Shown: in pieces, positions 30,238-40,467 of the stretch
Layout of the letters: every line of letters begins with the position of its first letter
How positions within the stretch are numbered: position 1 is the stretch's first letter
Source: Christiangramia sp.
GTDB lineage: Bacteria; Bacteroidota; Bacteroidia; Flavobacteriales; Flavobacteriaceae
Direction of reading: 5' to 3'
Assembly: GCF_029937855.1 (NCBI RefSeq)
Contig: NZ_JAPYPC010000003.1
Span: forward strand, 62,001-126,000
DNA: 64,000 bases
Notes under the pieces: generated by a model
Seen by the model: the letters and a program-made list of their open reading frames with translations, nothing else
Database searches by the model: none
What the model was told of the DNA's origin: nothing
Program-made: the position numbers and the translations under genes

Positions 30238-30268
30238 CAAAGGTAGAAATAAAAAAAGATAATTCAAA
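30238..30268 (-). promoter_or_regulatory. Consensus promoter of the ribosomal superoperon
   Basis: On the minus strand: TTTG (30265-30268) as -33, a 19-base spacer, then TACCTTTG (30238-30245), an exact TAnnTTTG -7 box. Both the boxes and the spacing fit the Bacteroidota housekeeping consensus. Transcription should start a few bases downstream, leaving a leader of about 50 bases before the rpsL ATG at 30182. Confidence 0.85.
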
Positions 30269-30440
30269 TAATATCCCATTTATTTAATTTAGAATTCTTT
30301 AAAAGCCTTCATTTATAATAAATAATAAAATTGAGACTTAACATTCATTTCAAAAAGAAATTTATAAGCAGAACCTTACCACCACTCAACAACCACTTGT
30401 TCCCTTTTTACTACAAATGTTAAAATGACATCGGTTTATC

Positions 30441-30471
30441 TTGTTTTATTAACTTTTAATTAGCATTTTTG
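30441..30471 (+). promoter_or_regulatory. Promoter of SusC1
   Basis: TTG (30441-30443), 20-base spacer, CATTTTTG (30464-30471), a 7/8 match to TAnnTTTG. Seven bases later comes TAATTCAAA, the same start-of-leader element found before the other two SusC genes. Confidence 0.7.
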
Positions 30472-30497
30472 ACGAGATTAATTCAAATTATGTTAAA

Positions 30498-33400
30498 ATG
30501 AAAGTTAAATTACGTAGTATTTTAACGCTTATATTGGCGTTGGTTGTGCAAATTAGTTTTGCCCAACAAAAAACTATCACCGGAACGGTATCAGGCGAAG
30601 ACGGTCTTCCTCTGCCCGGTGTAAATGTGCTTAAAAAAGGTACATCTACCGGAACACAAACCGACTTTGATGGTAATTACTCTATTGAAGCTGCAGAAGG
30701 AGATATTCTTGTCTTTTCATTCTTAGGAATGGAGTCTCAGGAATATACTGTTGGCTCTGTGAATATTGTAGATGTAACCATGACTACCGATGCTGCATCC
30801 CTGGATGAAGTTGTGGTAGTGGCTTACGGAACCTCCAGCCTCGAAGCTTTTACAGGTTCTGCCAGCGTTATTGGCTCTGAAGAGCTCGCTTCGCGAAATG
30901 TTACTTCACCTATTGCAGCAATAGAAGGTAAAGCAACGGGTGTTCAATTCACCTCACCGACTGGACCAGGTGAATCACCGGGAATAGTAATACGAGGTGT
31001 AGGAACGTTAAACGGAGACACTGATCCTTTATATATAGTAGACGGGATGCAATTTGAAGGGAGTTTAAGTTCCATTAACCAGGAAGATATTGCTTCTTTT
31101 ACAATCCTTAAAGATGCAGCATCAACTTCTTTATACGGTTCAAGAGCTGCTAATGGTGTTGTGATCATTACAACAAAATCAGGATCTAAAGGGGAAATTA
31201 AAATGAGTGTTTCAGCTCAATCTGGCTTAGTTAGTAATGGTATTCCACGATACGACCAGGTTTCGCCAGGAGAGTATTATGAAGTAATGTGGGAAGCTCT
31301 TAAAAATTCCAGTGCAGGTAACGGTGATCCTGAATTTGCCAGTGCCAATATTTACAATCAATTAGGATATAACCCTTTTAATGTTCCTAATGATGAAATT
31401 GTAGGCGTTAACGGTCAATTAAACCCAAATGCAGAGGTTATTTACCAGAGCTTAGATTGGTTTGATGAACTTCAGCAAACGGGATTGAGAACAAATTATA
31501 ATATGAATGTTTCTGCCGGTGGTGAAGATCACACCGTATTTTTCTCTGCATCATATTTAGACGAAGAGAGCTATGTAGTCACATCTGGTTTTGATCGTTT
31601 GACTGCAAGATTAAATGGGGAATTTGATGTAAGTGACAAAATCACAATTGGAGGTAGCGCAAATATTACCATTTCTGAAGCAGTTGGACCTAGTTCTGCA
31701 GGAACAGGAAGTATTGTAAATCCTTTTAGTTTCGCTCAGGGTATTGGTTCTATTTATCCAGTATTCGTAAATGATTTACAAGGAAATATTGTGACAGATG
31801 ATTTTGGTAATCCGGTTTTTGACAACGGTGAAGGCTTCTCTGAATTTAATATTGGATCACGCCCAATTAACCAGGGTCGTCACGCACTTCAGGAATTACT
31901 ATTAAATAATGAAAGAGATAGAGATAACACCTATGGCTTTAGATTTTTTGGAGAGCTTGAAGTGTTTGAAGGTCTAAATTTCAGAATGAACTACGGTAGA
32001 GATATCAATGAACTTTTTGAAAGAGAATATGAAAATGCTATTATCGGGGATGCCCAGCCAGACGGAAGACTTAGTGAGGATCGTGCTCGAAGAGAAGTAG
32101 AAAACTTCAATCAGCTCCTTACTTATTCAAACAGCTTCGGCAACCACAACCTAGACTTTACAGCCGGGCATGAAAGTTTTGAAAGATCTTTTTCAAATCT
32201 TTCAGGTTTAGCTACCGTTCAGGCAGCGAATGGAATCTTTGAATTTGCAAACTTCTCGAACATTGTAGATTTAGATGGCGCCACTTTCGATAAGGCTATT
32301 GAAGGTTATTTCTTTAGAGCTAATTATAATTTTGATAATAAATACTACTTAAGTGGTTCAGTAAGACGTGATGGATCATCTGTCTTTAATGCTGATAAAC
32401 GATGGGGAACTTTTTATTCTGTGGGCGGATCCTGGAGAATAGATCAGGAAAACTTTATGAATGAAGTTTCTTTTATCGATAAATTCAAGCTGAGAGCTTC
32501 TTACGGAGAAGTAGGTAATGATGATCTTTTAGATAGCTATTTATCTCAGGCTAGATTTTCCATTACTTCAAATGCCGCAAGACCCGCAATATTATTTACA
32601 GATATTGGAAATACAAACTTACAATGGGAAACAATTGAAAGCTTTGATATTGCGCTTGAATTTGGATTATTCAATAACTTCTTAGATGGTTCAATTGAAT
32701 ATTACAAGAAAAATTCAAGCGACCTTCTTTACAATTTACCAATTGCCCTAAGTAACGGTCTAAATGAAGTACCTGTTAATCTTGGAGATATGTACAATTC
32801 GGGCTGGGAATTTGCTGTAACCGGTCACTTGATGAACAGGAATGACTTTTTCTGGGACCTAACGTTACAGGCTTCCACATTTAAAAATGAAATCACCTCT
32901 TTACCTGATCCATTCATTAACGGATCCAAAAGATGGGCTGAAGGAAGGTCAAGATTTGACTTCTTCCTATTAAGAACAGCTGGAGTAGATCCAGAGAATG
33001 GTGACCAATTATTCTTTGTATACGAGCAGGATGAAAATGGAGAAAGCGTACCTGTTAGAAATGCCGACGGCAGCATTCAGACTACTAACAACTGGCAGGA
33101 AACTGAAAGAGCTTATACGGGAGATTCTTCCATTCCAGATCTTCTCGGCTCTGTAGCAAATAGCTTCAGATATAAAGGATTTAATTTAGATTTCCTGATT
33201 ACTTATGGTATTGGCGGTAGTGTTCTTGACAATGCTTACGCTGGTTTAATGCACAGTGGCTCTTACGGTAGCTCTCTTCATCCTGACATTCTGAATGCGT
33301 GGAGACAACCCGGCGACATCACAGATGTACCAAGACTGGAAAATGGTAATCCTAATTTAGTTCGTACGCAATCAGACAGATTTATAACCGATGCTTCCTT

Positions 33401-33620
33401 CTGGTCACTAAAAAACGTTAATTTAGGATACAATTTTGATGATAACACAACAGAAGCTCTTGGTTTGGATGATCTTAGAATTTCGATCACAGGCGAAAAT
33501 TTATATATTAACAGTGAAAGAAAAGGATTAGATCCGCAATACAATTTAGCGGGAACAGCGCCTGGAGATGATTTCTCTCCAGCAAGAATAATTTCGCTAG
33601 GCCTAAACCTATCCTTCTAA
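30498..33620 (+). CDS. SusC/RagA-type TonB-dependent outer-membrane receptor
   Basis: 1040 residues. It has a signal peptide (about 1-22, ending ISFAQ), a carboxypeptidase-regulatory-like beta-sandwich (GLPLPGVNVLKKGTSTGTQT, about 37-56), a TonB-box-like LDEVVVVAYG (about 102-111), a plug with IVDGMQFEG and LYGSRAANGVVIITTKSG (about 228), and a 22-strand barrel ending LGLNLSF. SusC proteins import oligosaccharides or peptides with a lid-forming SusD partner, here encoded 18 bases downstream. No glycoside hydrolase or regulator gene is nearby, so the cargo cannot be assigned. Of the three SusC proteins here this is the most divergent in its plug region. Confidence 0.94.
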   Translation: MKVKLRSILTLILALVVQISFAQQKTITGTVSGEDGLPLPGVNVLKKGTSTGTQTDFDGNYSIEAAEGDILVFSFLGMESQEYTVGSVNIVDVTMTTDAASLDEVVVVAYGTSSLEAFTGSASVIGSEELASRNVTSPIAAIEGKATGVQFTSPTGPGESPGIVIRGVGTLNGDTDPLYIVDGMQFEGSLSSINQEDIASFTILKDAASTSLYGSRAANGVVIITTKSGSKGEIKMSVSAQSGLVSNGIPRYDQVSPGEYYEVMWEALKNSSAGNGDPEFASANIYNQLGYNPFNVPNDEIVGVNGQLNPNAEVIYQSLDWFDELQQTGLRTNYNMNVSAGGEDHTVFFSASYLDEESYVVTSGFDRLTARLNGEFDVSDKITIGGSANITISEAVGPSSAGTGSIVNPFSFAQGIGSIYPVFVNDLQGNIVTDDFGNPVFDNGEGFSEFNIGSRPINQGRHALQELLLNNERDRDNTYGFRFFGELEVFEGLNFRMNYGRDINELFEREYENAIIGDAQPDGRLSEDRARREVENFNQLLTYSNSFGNHNLDFTAGHESFERSFSNLSGLATVQAANGIFEFANFSNIVDLDGATFDKAIEGYFFRANYNFDNKYYLSGSVRRDGSSVFNADKRWGTFYSVGGSWRIDQENFMNEVSFIDKFKLRASYGEVGNDDLLDSYLSQARFSITSNAARPAILFTDIGNTNLQWETIESFDIALEFGLFNNFLDGSIEYYKKNSSDLLYNLPIALSNGLNEVPVNLGDMYNSGWEFAVTGHLMNRNDFFWDLTLQASTFKNEITSLPDPFINGSKRWAEGRSRFDFFLLRTAGVDPENGDQLFFVYEQDENGESVPVRNADGSIQTTNNWQETERAYTGDSSIPDLLGSVANSFRYKGFNLDFLITYGIGGSVLDNAYAGLMHSGSYGSSLHPDILNAWRQPGDITDVPRLENGNPNLVRTQSDRFITDASFWSLKNVNLGYNFDDNTTEALGLDDLRISITGENLYINSERKGLDPQYNLAGTAPGDDFSPARIISLGLNLSF

Positions 33621-33638
33621 TAATAAAAAAATTATACT

Positions 33639-35288
33639 ATGTCATATAAAATAAAATACCTCTTATTGATATTTCTTTCGATATCAATAACCTCGTGCGA
33701 GGAGGAATTTCTAGAAAGAAGACCCACAGATGCTATTTCGGCAGCAGATGCCCTGGCAAATGAAGATAATATGCAACTCATATTAGATGGGATACATCGT
33801 GGCCTGTATTCCCAGTCCCAAACTGTATTCCCAGGTGGAAATACTGCAAGAGCCAATAACCATTATTGGGTGCCTCTAGGTGATAATTTGACTGGTGACC
33901 TGATTCATTCTGCAAATGCAAACAATTTATCCTGGCGTTCTGCAATGCAATGGAATGAACACACCCAACCAACTTCCCTAACAACGGAACTTTTATGGTA
34001 CCACCGTTACAATATCATTCTACATGCAAATTTGCTTATAAATGAGATTGAAAGCGGATCTTTAACAGAAACAGCGAGACTTAGACATATCTTAGGTCAG
34101 GCATACGCCTATAGAGCGTATGCATACTTATCATTAGTGCAGCACTATGGAAGAGGCTATTTAATCGGTGACCCGGCTTCTGACCCTGGGGTTCCAATTT
34201 TATTCTCATCAGAAACTCCATTTACCAGTCAGCCACGATCCACTGTACAGGAAGTTTATAACCAGATTGGGTCAGATTTAGAGGCTGCGCTTAGCGCATT
34301 TGAAGGTAGTGAGGGTCCGTCAGTGGGTGGTCCAGCTGCAAAGGCACAGTTAAGTGTTGATGTTGCTCAGGGCCTTAAGGCTCGTTGGGCACTTTCTAAA
34401 GGAGATTGGGCTACAGCAGCAGAAGCCGCTGCGAAAGCAAGAGAAGGCTATGCATTATTAGGTGAAGATGAATGGAAATCAGGCTTCAATTCTAATGAAC
34501 TTTCAGAAGTAATATGGGGAAGCAATGTGATTGCTGCCGAGACCACCTTTTTCAGATCTTATTTCTACCTGGCCAGCAATACATTTAATGGAAGCCAGAT
34601 TAGAAATAATCCGAAGATAGCAGACCGCAGAATGGTTGACGCTATACCAGAAACAGACTATAGAAAAGATGTCTTTTTACCAGATGCACCAAATTCAAAT
34701 ACTTCTGCAGCGAATGGCAACGGTGGATGGGAGAACAACACCAACCCCTTATACACCACAGAAGAAGAGTTTGATGCAGCTATAGCTGAAATAAAAAGCA
34801 CCTATGGCTTAGTATCAGGACATAATACCCATCCTTACATGCATTTTAAATTAAAGCAGGCAAATCCTGGATCAATAGATCCCGATGATGTTATATATAT
34901 GAGAGCTTCAGAAATGTATTTGATTGAAGCGGAAGCAAAATTAATGATGGGAGATCTCGCAGGGGCTAAAGAAGCATTAAAGCCATTAGCAGAAGCAAGA
35001 GATGAAGAATGGAGTGCAGATGAATTCAATTCAGAAGAATCTTTCTTTGAACACCTAAAATTTCAATGGAGATTAGAAATGTATGCTGAAGGCTTCGGTT
35101 ATACTAACCATATTAGATGGGATGAGGGCATAGACCACGCTGCGAACGGAGGTTCCGGAGCATCTGAAGTTCTTTACCAGGGAGCATTTCAAATGGATAA
35201 GCCTTCTGTAAATGATGACTGGATTTTTAAAATCCCACAGGCAGAAATAAATGCCAACCCAAACTTAGGACCGTCTGATCAAAATTAG
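33639..35288 (+). CDS. SusD/RagB-family surface lipoprotein
   Basis: 549 residues. Lipoprotein signal with lipobox SITSC (Cys20) followed by EEEFLERRPTDAIS, typical of canonical SusD proteins. TPR-like helices are visible (RLRHILGQAYAYRAYAYLSL, about 148), and the C-terminal SusD segment has YLIEAEAKLMMGD and WRLEMYAEGF. It caps the SusC1 barrel and binds the substrate at the cell surface. It ends with an ideal terminator 27 bases after the stop, so SusC1-SusD1 form a two-gene operon. Confidence 0.93.
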   Translation: MSYKIKYLLLIFLSISITSCEEEFLERRPTDAISAADALANEDNMQLILDGIHRGLYSQSQTVFPGGNTARANNHYWVPLGDNLTGDLIHSANANNLSWRSAMQWNEHTQPTSLTTELLWYHRYNIILHANLLINEIESGSLTETARLRHILGQAYAYRAYAYLSLVQHYGRGYLIGDPASDPGVPILFSSETPFTSQPRSTVQEVYNQIGSDLEAALSAFEGSEGPSVGGPAAKAQLSVDVAQGLKARWALSKGDWATAAEAAAKAREGYALLGEDEWKSGFNSNELSEVIWGSNVIAAETTFFRSYFYLASNTFNGSQIRNNPKIADRRMVDAIPETDYRKDVFLPDAPNSNTSAANGNGGWENNTNPLYTTEEEFDAAIAEIKSTYGLVSGHNTHPYMHFKLKQANPGSIDPDDVIYMRASEMYLIEAEAKLMMGDLAGAKEALKPLAEARDEEWSADEFNSEESFFEHLKFQWRLEMYAEGFGYTNHIRWDEGIDHAANGGSGASEVLYQGAFQMDKPSVNDDWIFKIPQAEINANPNLGPSDQN

Positions 35289-35307
35289 ACTTGCTGATTT
35301 TTGATTC

Positions 35308-35350
35308 AAAAAAAGTCTCCAACTTCCCCAAGTTGGAGACTTTTTTATTT
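35308..35350 (+). terminator. Terminator after SusC1-SusD1
   Basis: A perfect 11-base stem GTCTCCAACTT (35315-35325) / AAGTTGGAGAC (35330-35340) with a CCCC loop, preceded by an A run and followed by TTTTTTATTTT. Because of the A run on the 5' side it may also work in the opposite direction. Confidence 0.9.
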
Positions 35351-35501
35351 TAGCATTTTTATTGAATTTTTCAAAAAGATCGATTTACAACTTCACAGAA
35401 TGAAATATAAACCTTAATTCCAAAGAATATCCACAATAATTTAACACTAAAATAATGGTATAATAAAGATTAACTCCACTTAAACATTTAGAAGTGTACG
35501 C

Positions 35502-35532
35502 TTGTTTAATCAAGCATTTATTAGCAAATTTG
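35502..35532 (+). promoter_or_regulatory. Promoter of SusC2
   Basis: TTG (35502-35504), 20-base spacer, CAAATTTG (35525-35532), followed after 8 bases by TAATTCAAAC (35541-35550). The ATG is at 35561. Confidence 0.7.
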
Positions 35533-35560
35533 GCGTCGGCTAATTCAAACAAATTTAAAA

Positions 35561-38500
35561 ATGAAAACAAAATTTAGTAGTATTTTAACGCTATTACTGG
35601 CGTTTGTGGTGCAAATAACCTTTGCACAAGGACAAACGATTACCGGTACGGTGACCGATGAAAATGGTCTGCCACTACCCGGTGTCAATGTTCTAATTAA
35701 AGGAACTTCTAGTGGTACCCAAACAAATTTCGATGGTGTTTATTCCATTGAGGCCGCAAAGGGAGATGTATTGGTATTCTCTTTCGTGGGACTAGAAACG
35801 TCAGAAGTAACTGTAGCAAACAGCAACACTATAGATGTTGTAATGAAAGCTGATGCAGCGACTCTTGATGAAGTAGTTGTGACAGCGCTTGGTATCTCTC
35901 GTGAAAAAAAATCCCTTGGGTATGCTACCCAGGAAGTATCGGGAGAAGAAGTTAATACTGCCAAAGAAGGTAACTTTGTAAATTCTCTTTCTGGTAAAAT
36001 CTCCGGTTTAGATGTTAAAAAGAGTTCTTCTCTTGGTGGTTCTTCTAACGTAGTAATTCGTGGTTATTCTTCTATTACTGGAAACAACCAGGCGTTATTT
36101 GTAATTGATGGAGTGCCGGTTAACAACTCTACTTTTAACACTGGATCGCAATCTGGTGGGGGCGGTGGATATGATTACGGTAATGCCGCTTCAGACATTA
36201 ACCCTGATGACATTAAAAGTGTAAATGTACTAAAAGGTGCAGCAGCAACCGCTCTGTACGGTTCACGTGCAGCAAATGGTGCTATTATAATTACTACAAA
36301 AGATGGCTCTAAAACAAAGGGTATTGGAGTAACAATCAATACAACTGTGAATGTAGGTAATTATGATCCAGACACTTTTGCTAAATATCAGAAAGAATAC
36401 GGGCAGGGGTACGGTCCTTATTACGGATCAGGCCCTGGAAATGGCTTTCTTTCTGGAGATATCAATGGCGATGGAAATGCAGACCTTGTAGTTCCTACTA
36501 CAGAAGATGCTTCTTATGGTAGTGCTTTTGATCCAAACCTTATGGTTTATGGATGGGAGTCTTTCTACCCGGAATTAGATACTTATCAGCAGGCTTCACC
36601 CTGGACTGCTGGTGCTAACGATCCATCTTATATTTTTCAAACTTCTTATACCGATATTGAAAACGTAGCACTATCTGTGGGAGGCGAAAGCGGATCTTCG
36701 AGACTTAGTTATACAAGATTTAACCAGACAGGTATCATGCCTAATTCTGAGATCAATAGAAATACATTTGATTTCTCTGGTACTTTAAATCTTACAGATA
36801 AGTTAACTGCTACTGCTAAAGCCATCTACACAAAAACTGATGGACTTGGTCGTTATGGTACTGGTTACGACGCTGAAAACCTGATGACAAACTTCCGCCA
36901 ATGGTGGGCTGTAAATGTAGACCTTGCAGCTCAAGAAAGAGCTTACGAGCAAACTGGAAGAAACATCACCTGGAATCCATTTGGTGCTGATAATACAAAT
37001 CCAATCTATTGGGACAACCCCTATTTTACACGTTTCGAAAACTACAACAATGACACAAGAAACAGATTGTTTGGTTACGCGACTTTAGGTTATGAATTCA
37101 CAGATTGGTTTGATATCCAAACCCGCGTCTCTGTAGATACCTACGATCAAATTCGTGAAGAAAGAAACAATGTAGGTAGTGTTGATCTTTCTAGATATTA
37201 TAGAAACAACATTAACTTTACTGAATTTAACTATGATTTGTTCTTGAACTTTGATGAGGATTTTGGTGATTTTGGTGTGAATAGTACTTTAGGTGCTAAC
37301 TATCGTCAGACTAAATTAAACTCAATCACAGCTTCAACCAATGGGGGCCTAACTTTAGAAGGCCTTTATACCTTAAGCAACTCTGTTTCCCCTATCCAAT
37401 TCCCAACGGAATCTGAACAGGATATAAGAGTATTAGGTCTATTTGGAACTGCTAGTATTGATTATGATAACACATTCTTCATTGAAGGATCTTTAAGAAG
37501 AGATACATTCTCTACTCTTCCTGATGGCGACAACTCTTTTAACTATCCTGCGATTTCGACAAGCATTATCTTCTCGAATTTATTTGATAGTACAGCTTTA
37601 ACCTACGGTAAGATCCGTGCAGGTTATGGTGAAGTAGGTAACGGTGCAAACGCATACCAATTACAAAATACCTTTAATGCAATTACCGGATTCGGTGGTA
37701 CAGCATTATACTCTAACCCGGCGAGTTCTAAAAATCCTAATCTTACTGAAGAACGTACAAATGAATTAGAAATTGGTCTTGAAACGAGCTGGTTTAGTGG
37801 TCGTTTTGGTTTTGATGCCTCTATCTACAAAAAAGAGACTGAAAACCAGATTATTCCGGTAACTATTTCTCCTGCCGCTGGATTTACAAGTAGTGTTGTA
37901 AATTCTGGTGTTGTAGAGCAGAAAGGTCTCGAATTGAATGTTTTTGGTTCTCCAATTAGAACTGATAATTTCGAATGGAAAATCAACGGTAATTTCGCAA
38001 CTTATGAAAGTGAAGTAACCAAGTTATTCCAGGATTCTCAAAACTTACTTGTAAACTCTTTCTTTGGAGTTACATTAAACGCCGCCCTTGGAGAGCCCTA
38101 CGGTGTAATAAAAGGTACAGATTACCAGTATGTAAACGGTGAAAGACTGGTACTTGAAAATGGCCTTTATGCCAAGACTGCTAATAGAGATAATATTATT
38201 GGAGATATTAACCCAGATTTTAAAGCAGGTATCCAAAACGTATTCTCTTATAAAAACTGGGACTTTAGTTTCCTTATTGACATTCAGGAAGGTGGAAGTA
38301 TTTTCACTGGTGACCTTTACTTTGGTATGGCTACTGGACTTTACCCTGAAACTGCCGGTCTTAACGAGTTAGGTAACCCTAAGAGAAATCCTGTTACAGA
38401 CGGACCAGATAGTGGTGGTATCATTCTTGATGGTGTGCAGGCAGATGGTTCTGTGAACGATGTTAGAGCAGATATGTCTACATATGCTAACCCACTTGGT

Positions 38501-38782
38501 AGATATGGTAATGCACCAGATGCACAGTTCGTTTACGATGCATCTTACGTAAAATTAAGAGAGGCGACTCTTTCTTATTCTTTACCCTCTAAAGCTATAG
38601 ATAACCTGCCTTTTACAGCAGTTAAGCTTACTGCAACGGGGAGGAACCTTTGGATAATAGATAAAGATCTTCCTTATGCAGATCCAGAAGATTCCTTTGG
38701 TGCTGGTAATGTGCAAGGTTTCCAAATTGGTGCATACCCTGCTGTAAAAGAATACGGATTAAACGTTCAATTACAATTCTAA
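35561..38782 (+). CDS. SusC/RagA-type TonB-dependent receptor with an EF-hand-like insert
   Basis: 1073 residues. Signal peptide about 1-22 (ending TFAQ), regulatory beta-sandwich (GLPLPGVNVLIKGTSSGTQT), TonB-box-like LDEVVVTALG, plug with VIDGVPVNNS and LYGSRAANGAIIITT, then the barrel. Near residue 304 it contains GDINGDGNADLVV, which fits a calcium-binding DxNxDGxxD loop as in dockerins and FG-GAP repeats and is not a general SusC feature. It is paired with the SusD-like gene 14 bases downstream. Its first 70 codons are very similar to those of the third SusC, suggesting gene duplication. Substrate unknown. Confidence 0.94.
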   Translation: MKTKFSSILTLLLAFVVQITFAQGQTITGTVTDENGLPLPGVNVLIKGTSSGTQTNFDGVYSIEAAKGDVLVFSFVGLETSEVTVANSNTIDVVMKADAATLDEVVVTALGISREKKSLGYATQEVSGEEVNTAKEGNFVNSLSGKISGLDVKKSSSLGGSSNVVIRGYSSITGNNQALFVIDGVPVNNSTFNTGSQSGGGGGYDYGNAASDINPDDIKSVNVLKGAAATALYGSRAANGAIIITTKDGSKTKGIGVTINTTVNVGNYDPDTFAKYQKEYGQGYGPYYGSGPGNGFLSGDINGDGNADLVVPTTEDASYGSAFDPNLMVYGWESFYPELDTYQQASPWTAGANDPSYIFQTSYTDIENVALSVGGESGSSRLSYTRFNQTGIMPNSEINRNTFDFSGTLNLTDKLTATAKAIYTKTDGLGRYGTGYDAENLMTNFRQWWAVNVDLAAQERAYEQTGRNITWNPFGADNTNPIYWDNPYFTRFENYNNDTRNRLFGYATLGYEFTDWFDIQTRVSVDTYDQIREERNNVGSVDLSRYYRNNINFTEFNYDLFLNFDEDFGDFGVNSTLGANYRQTKLNSITASTNGGLTLEGLYTLSNSVSPIQFPTESEQDIRVLGLFGTASIDYDNTFFIEGSLRRDTFSTLPDGDNSFNYPAISTSIIFSNLFDSTALTYGKIRAGYGEVGNGANAYQLQNTFNAITGFGGTALYSNPASSKNPNLTEERTNELEIGLETSWFSGRFGFDASIYKKETENQIIPVTISPAAGFTSSVVNSGVVEQKGLELNVFGSPIRTDNFEWKINGNFATYESEVTKLFQDSQNLLVNSFFGVTLNAALGEPYGVIKGTDYQYVNGERLVLENGLYAKTANRDNIIGDINPDFKAGIQNVFSYKNWDFSFLIDIQEGGSIFTGDLYFGMATGLYPETAGLNELGNPKRNPVTDGPDSGGIILDGVQADGSVNDVRADMSTYANPLGRYGNAPDAQFVYDASYVKLREATLSYSLPSKAIDNLPFTAVKLTATGRNLWIIDKDLPYADPEDSFGAGNVQGFQIGAYPAVKEYGLNVQLQF

Positions 38783-38796
38783 AACAAAACAGAATA

Positions 38797-40233
38797 ATGA
38801 AAAAATTATTAATTTTTAGCCTGTTTATCGGATTTGCTGTTACAAGCTGTACAGACGATATTACCGATTACAATCAGGATCCAAAAAGTCCGGCAGAAGT
38901 ACCGGCAGCCACAACTTTCTCGAATGCTGAGAAAAACCTGGGCGATTTGATGACTGAAGTTAATTCAGGAAGAAACCTGCTAAAACTTTGGACACAACAT
39001 TGGACAGAAACTACATATAACGATGAAGCCAACTACCAAATTATAGGTCGTGATCCTTCAGATGGATTTTGGGTAAGAATTTATACTAATATTCTTCAGG
39101 ATCTACAATCTTCACGTGAAGCTATTGCTGCAGATGACTTCCTTGCTGATGATGTAAAAGCTAATCAATTAGCTATTATTGATGTTCTGGAAGTATATTC
39201 TTATCAAACATTGGTGGATCTTAATGGGGACGTACCTTATTCAGAAGCAAATATGGTAAATGAAACATTTACCCCTGCTTATGATGATGCTTTCACTATC
39301 TATAAAGATCTTATCTCCAGAATCTCTTCAGATATAGAAACTCTTTCTAATGGAGGAGCTTCCTGGGGATCTGCAGATATTTATTACGGTGGAGACACTG
39401 CTAAGTGGGCTAAGTTCGCAGCTTCTTTGAAATTACGCCTTGGTATGCGTCTTGCCGATTTTGATGAAACTTTAGCATCTACTACAGTTAATGAAGCTTT
39501 TAATGCTGGCGTTATGACATCTTCAGATGATAGTGCCATAATCAACTATGAAGGTTCTGCTCCTAATACCAACCCTATCTACAATTTATTTGTATTGAAC
39601 AACAGATTTGGTGATTATGTAGCTGGGGAAACTTCAGTAGAATACTTGAAATCTGTTAATGACCCGCGTATTGATGATTTCTTCACAACTACTGCGGATG
39701 GAGAATATGTAGGTGGACCAATTGGAGGCAATAATTCTTACGCAAATTACTCTCACATTTCTGAAGATATTGTATTCGAACCAACTTATGAAGGGGCAAT
39801 TTTCCAGTATTTTGAAGTTGAGTTTTTCTTAGCCGAAGCTATTGAGAGAGGATTTATCTCTGGAGATGCCCAGGAGCATTATGAGGCTGCTGTAACAGCT
39901 AATATTCTTTACTATAATGGCACTGAAGAGGAAGCTTCTACATACCTCTCTCAAGATGGTGTTGCTTACAATTCTTCAAACTGGGAAGAATTAATCGGTA
40001 CTCAAAAATGGATTGCTCTTTTCAACCGTGGATTCGAAGGCTGGACAGAATGGAGAAGATTAGACTATCCTGATTTCCTTGTGAATTCAGAATTATCTGA
40101 TCAGCCAGTTCCACTTAGAATTTTCTATCCTACAAATGAAATTGCTTTGAATGAGGAAAACTACAGAGCTGCTGTTCAAAACATTGGTGGTACTGATGAT
40201 CTTTATACAAAGATATTCTGGGATGTCCAGTAA
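38797..40233 (+). CDS. SusD-like (SusD-like_2 type) nutrient-binding lipoprotein
   Basis: 478 residues. Lipobox AVTSC (Cys18) followed by TDDITDYNQDPKSPAEVP, an N-terminus characteristic of the second SusD subgroup (SusD-like_2, PF12771-type) rather than of classical SusD. Further markers are LVDLNGDVPYSEA (about 145) and the C-terminal WRRLDYPDF and RIFYPTNEIALNEENY. It is the extracellular partner of SusC2. A terminator follows the stop by 27 bases. Confidence 0.92.
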   Translation: MKKLLIFSLFIGFAVTSCTDDITDYNQDPKSPAEVPAATTFSNAEKNLGDLMTEVNSGRNLLKLWTQHWTETTYNDEANYQIIGRDPSDGFWVRIYTNILQDLQSSREAIAADDFLADDVKANQLAIIDVLEVYSYQTLVDLNGDVPYSEANMVNETFTPAYDDAFTIYKDLISRISSDIETLSNGGASWGSADIYYGGDTAKWAKFAASLKLRLGMRLADFDETLASTTVNEAFNAGVMTSSDDSAIINYEGSAPNTNPIYNLFVLNNRFGDYVAGETSVEYLKSVNDPRIDDFFTTTADGEYVGGPIGGNNSYANYSHISEDIVFEPTYEGAIFQYFEVEFFLAEAIERGFISGDAQEHYEAAVTANILYYNGTEEEASTYLSQDGVAYNSSNWEELIGTQKWIALFNRGFEGWTEWRRLDYPDFLVNSELSDQPVPLRIFYPTNEIALNEENYRAAVQNIGGTDDLYTKIFWDVQ

Positions 40234-40260
40234 ATCGGTATTAATTGATTAAATATTATA

Positions 40261-40287
40261 AACCACCCTTCTGGGTGGTTTTTTTTT
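40261..40287 (+). terminator. Terminator after SusC2-SusD2
   Basis: Perfect 8-base stem AACCACCC (40261-40268) / GGGTGGTT (40273-40280) with a TTCT loop, followed by seven more T residues. Confidence 0.92.
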
Positions 40288-40408
40288 GCTTAAAATTTAA
40301 GTTCAATAAATTCCATCTTTAAGGTAACTTAAGTATAGCTTTACATCAGGCTATTCAACCAATTATCGAAATATCTACCGAATCCTAATTTATTTAACAT
40401 TTTTTATA

Positions 40409-40438
40409 TTGACTATTAAGTGTTTTTTGGCATTTTTG
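40409..40438 (+). promoter_or_regulatory. Promoter of SusC3
   Basis: TTG (40409-40411), 19-base spacer, CATTTTTG (40431-40438), followed after 8 bases by TAATTCAAAC. The ATG is at 40468. Confidence 0.7.
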
Positions 40439-40467
40439 ATATTGGTTAATTCAAACAACTATAAACT

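Larger units (their letters stand above)
30183..30497. other. Divergent intergenic region, rpsL / SusC1
   Basis: 315 bases with no gene on either strand. It holds the superoperon promoter (30238-30268, minus), a CCCT/AGGG mini-hairpin in the rpsL leader around 30218-30233, and the SusC1 promoter (30441-30471, plus). The central part (about 30270-30440) is AT-rich with no feature I can assign. Confidence 0.8.
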
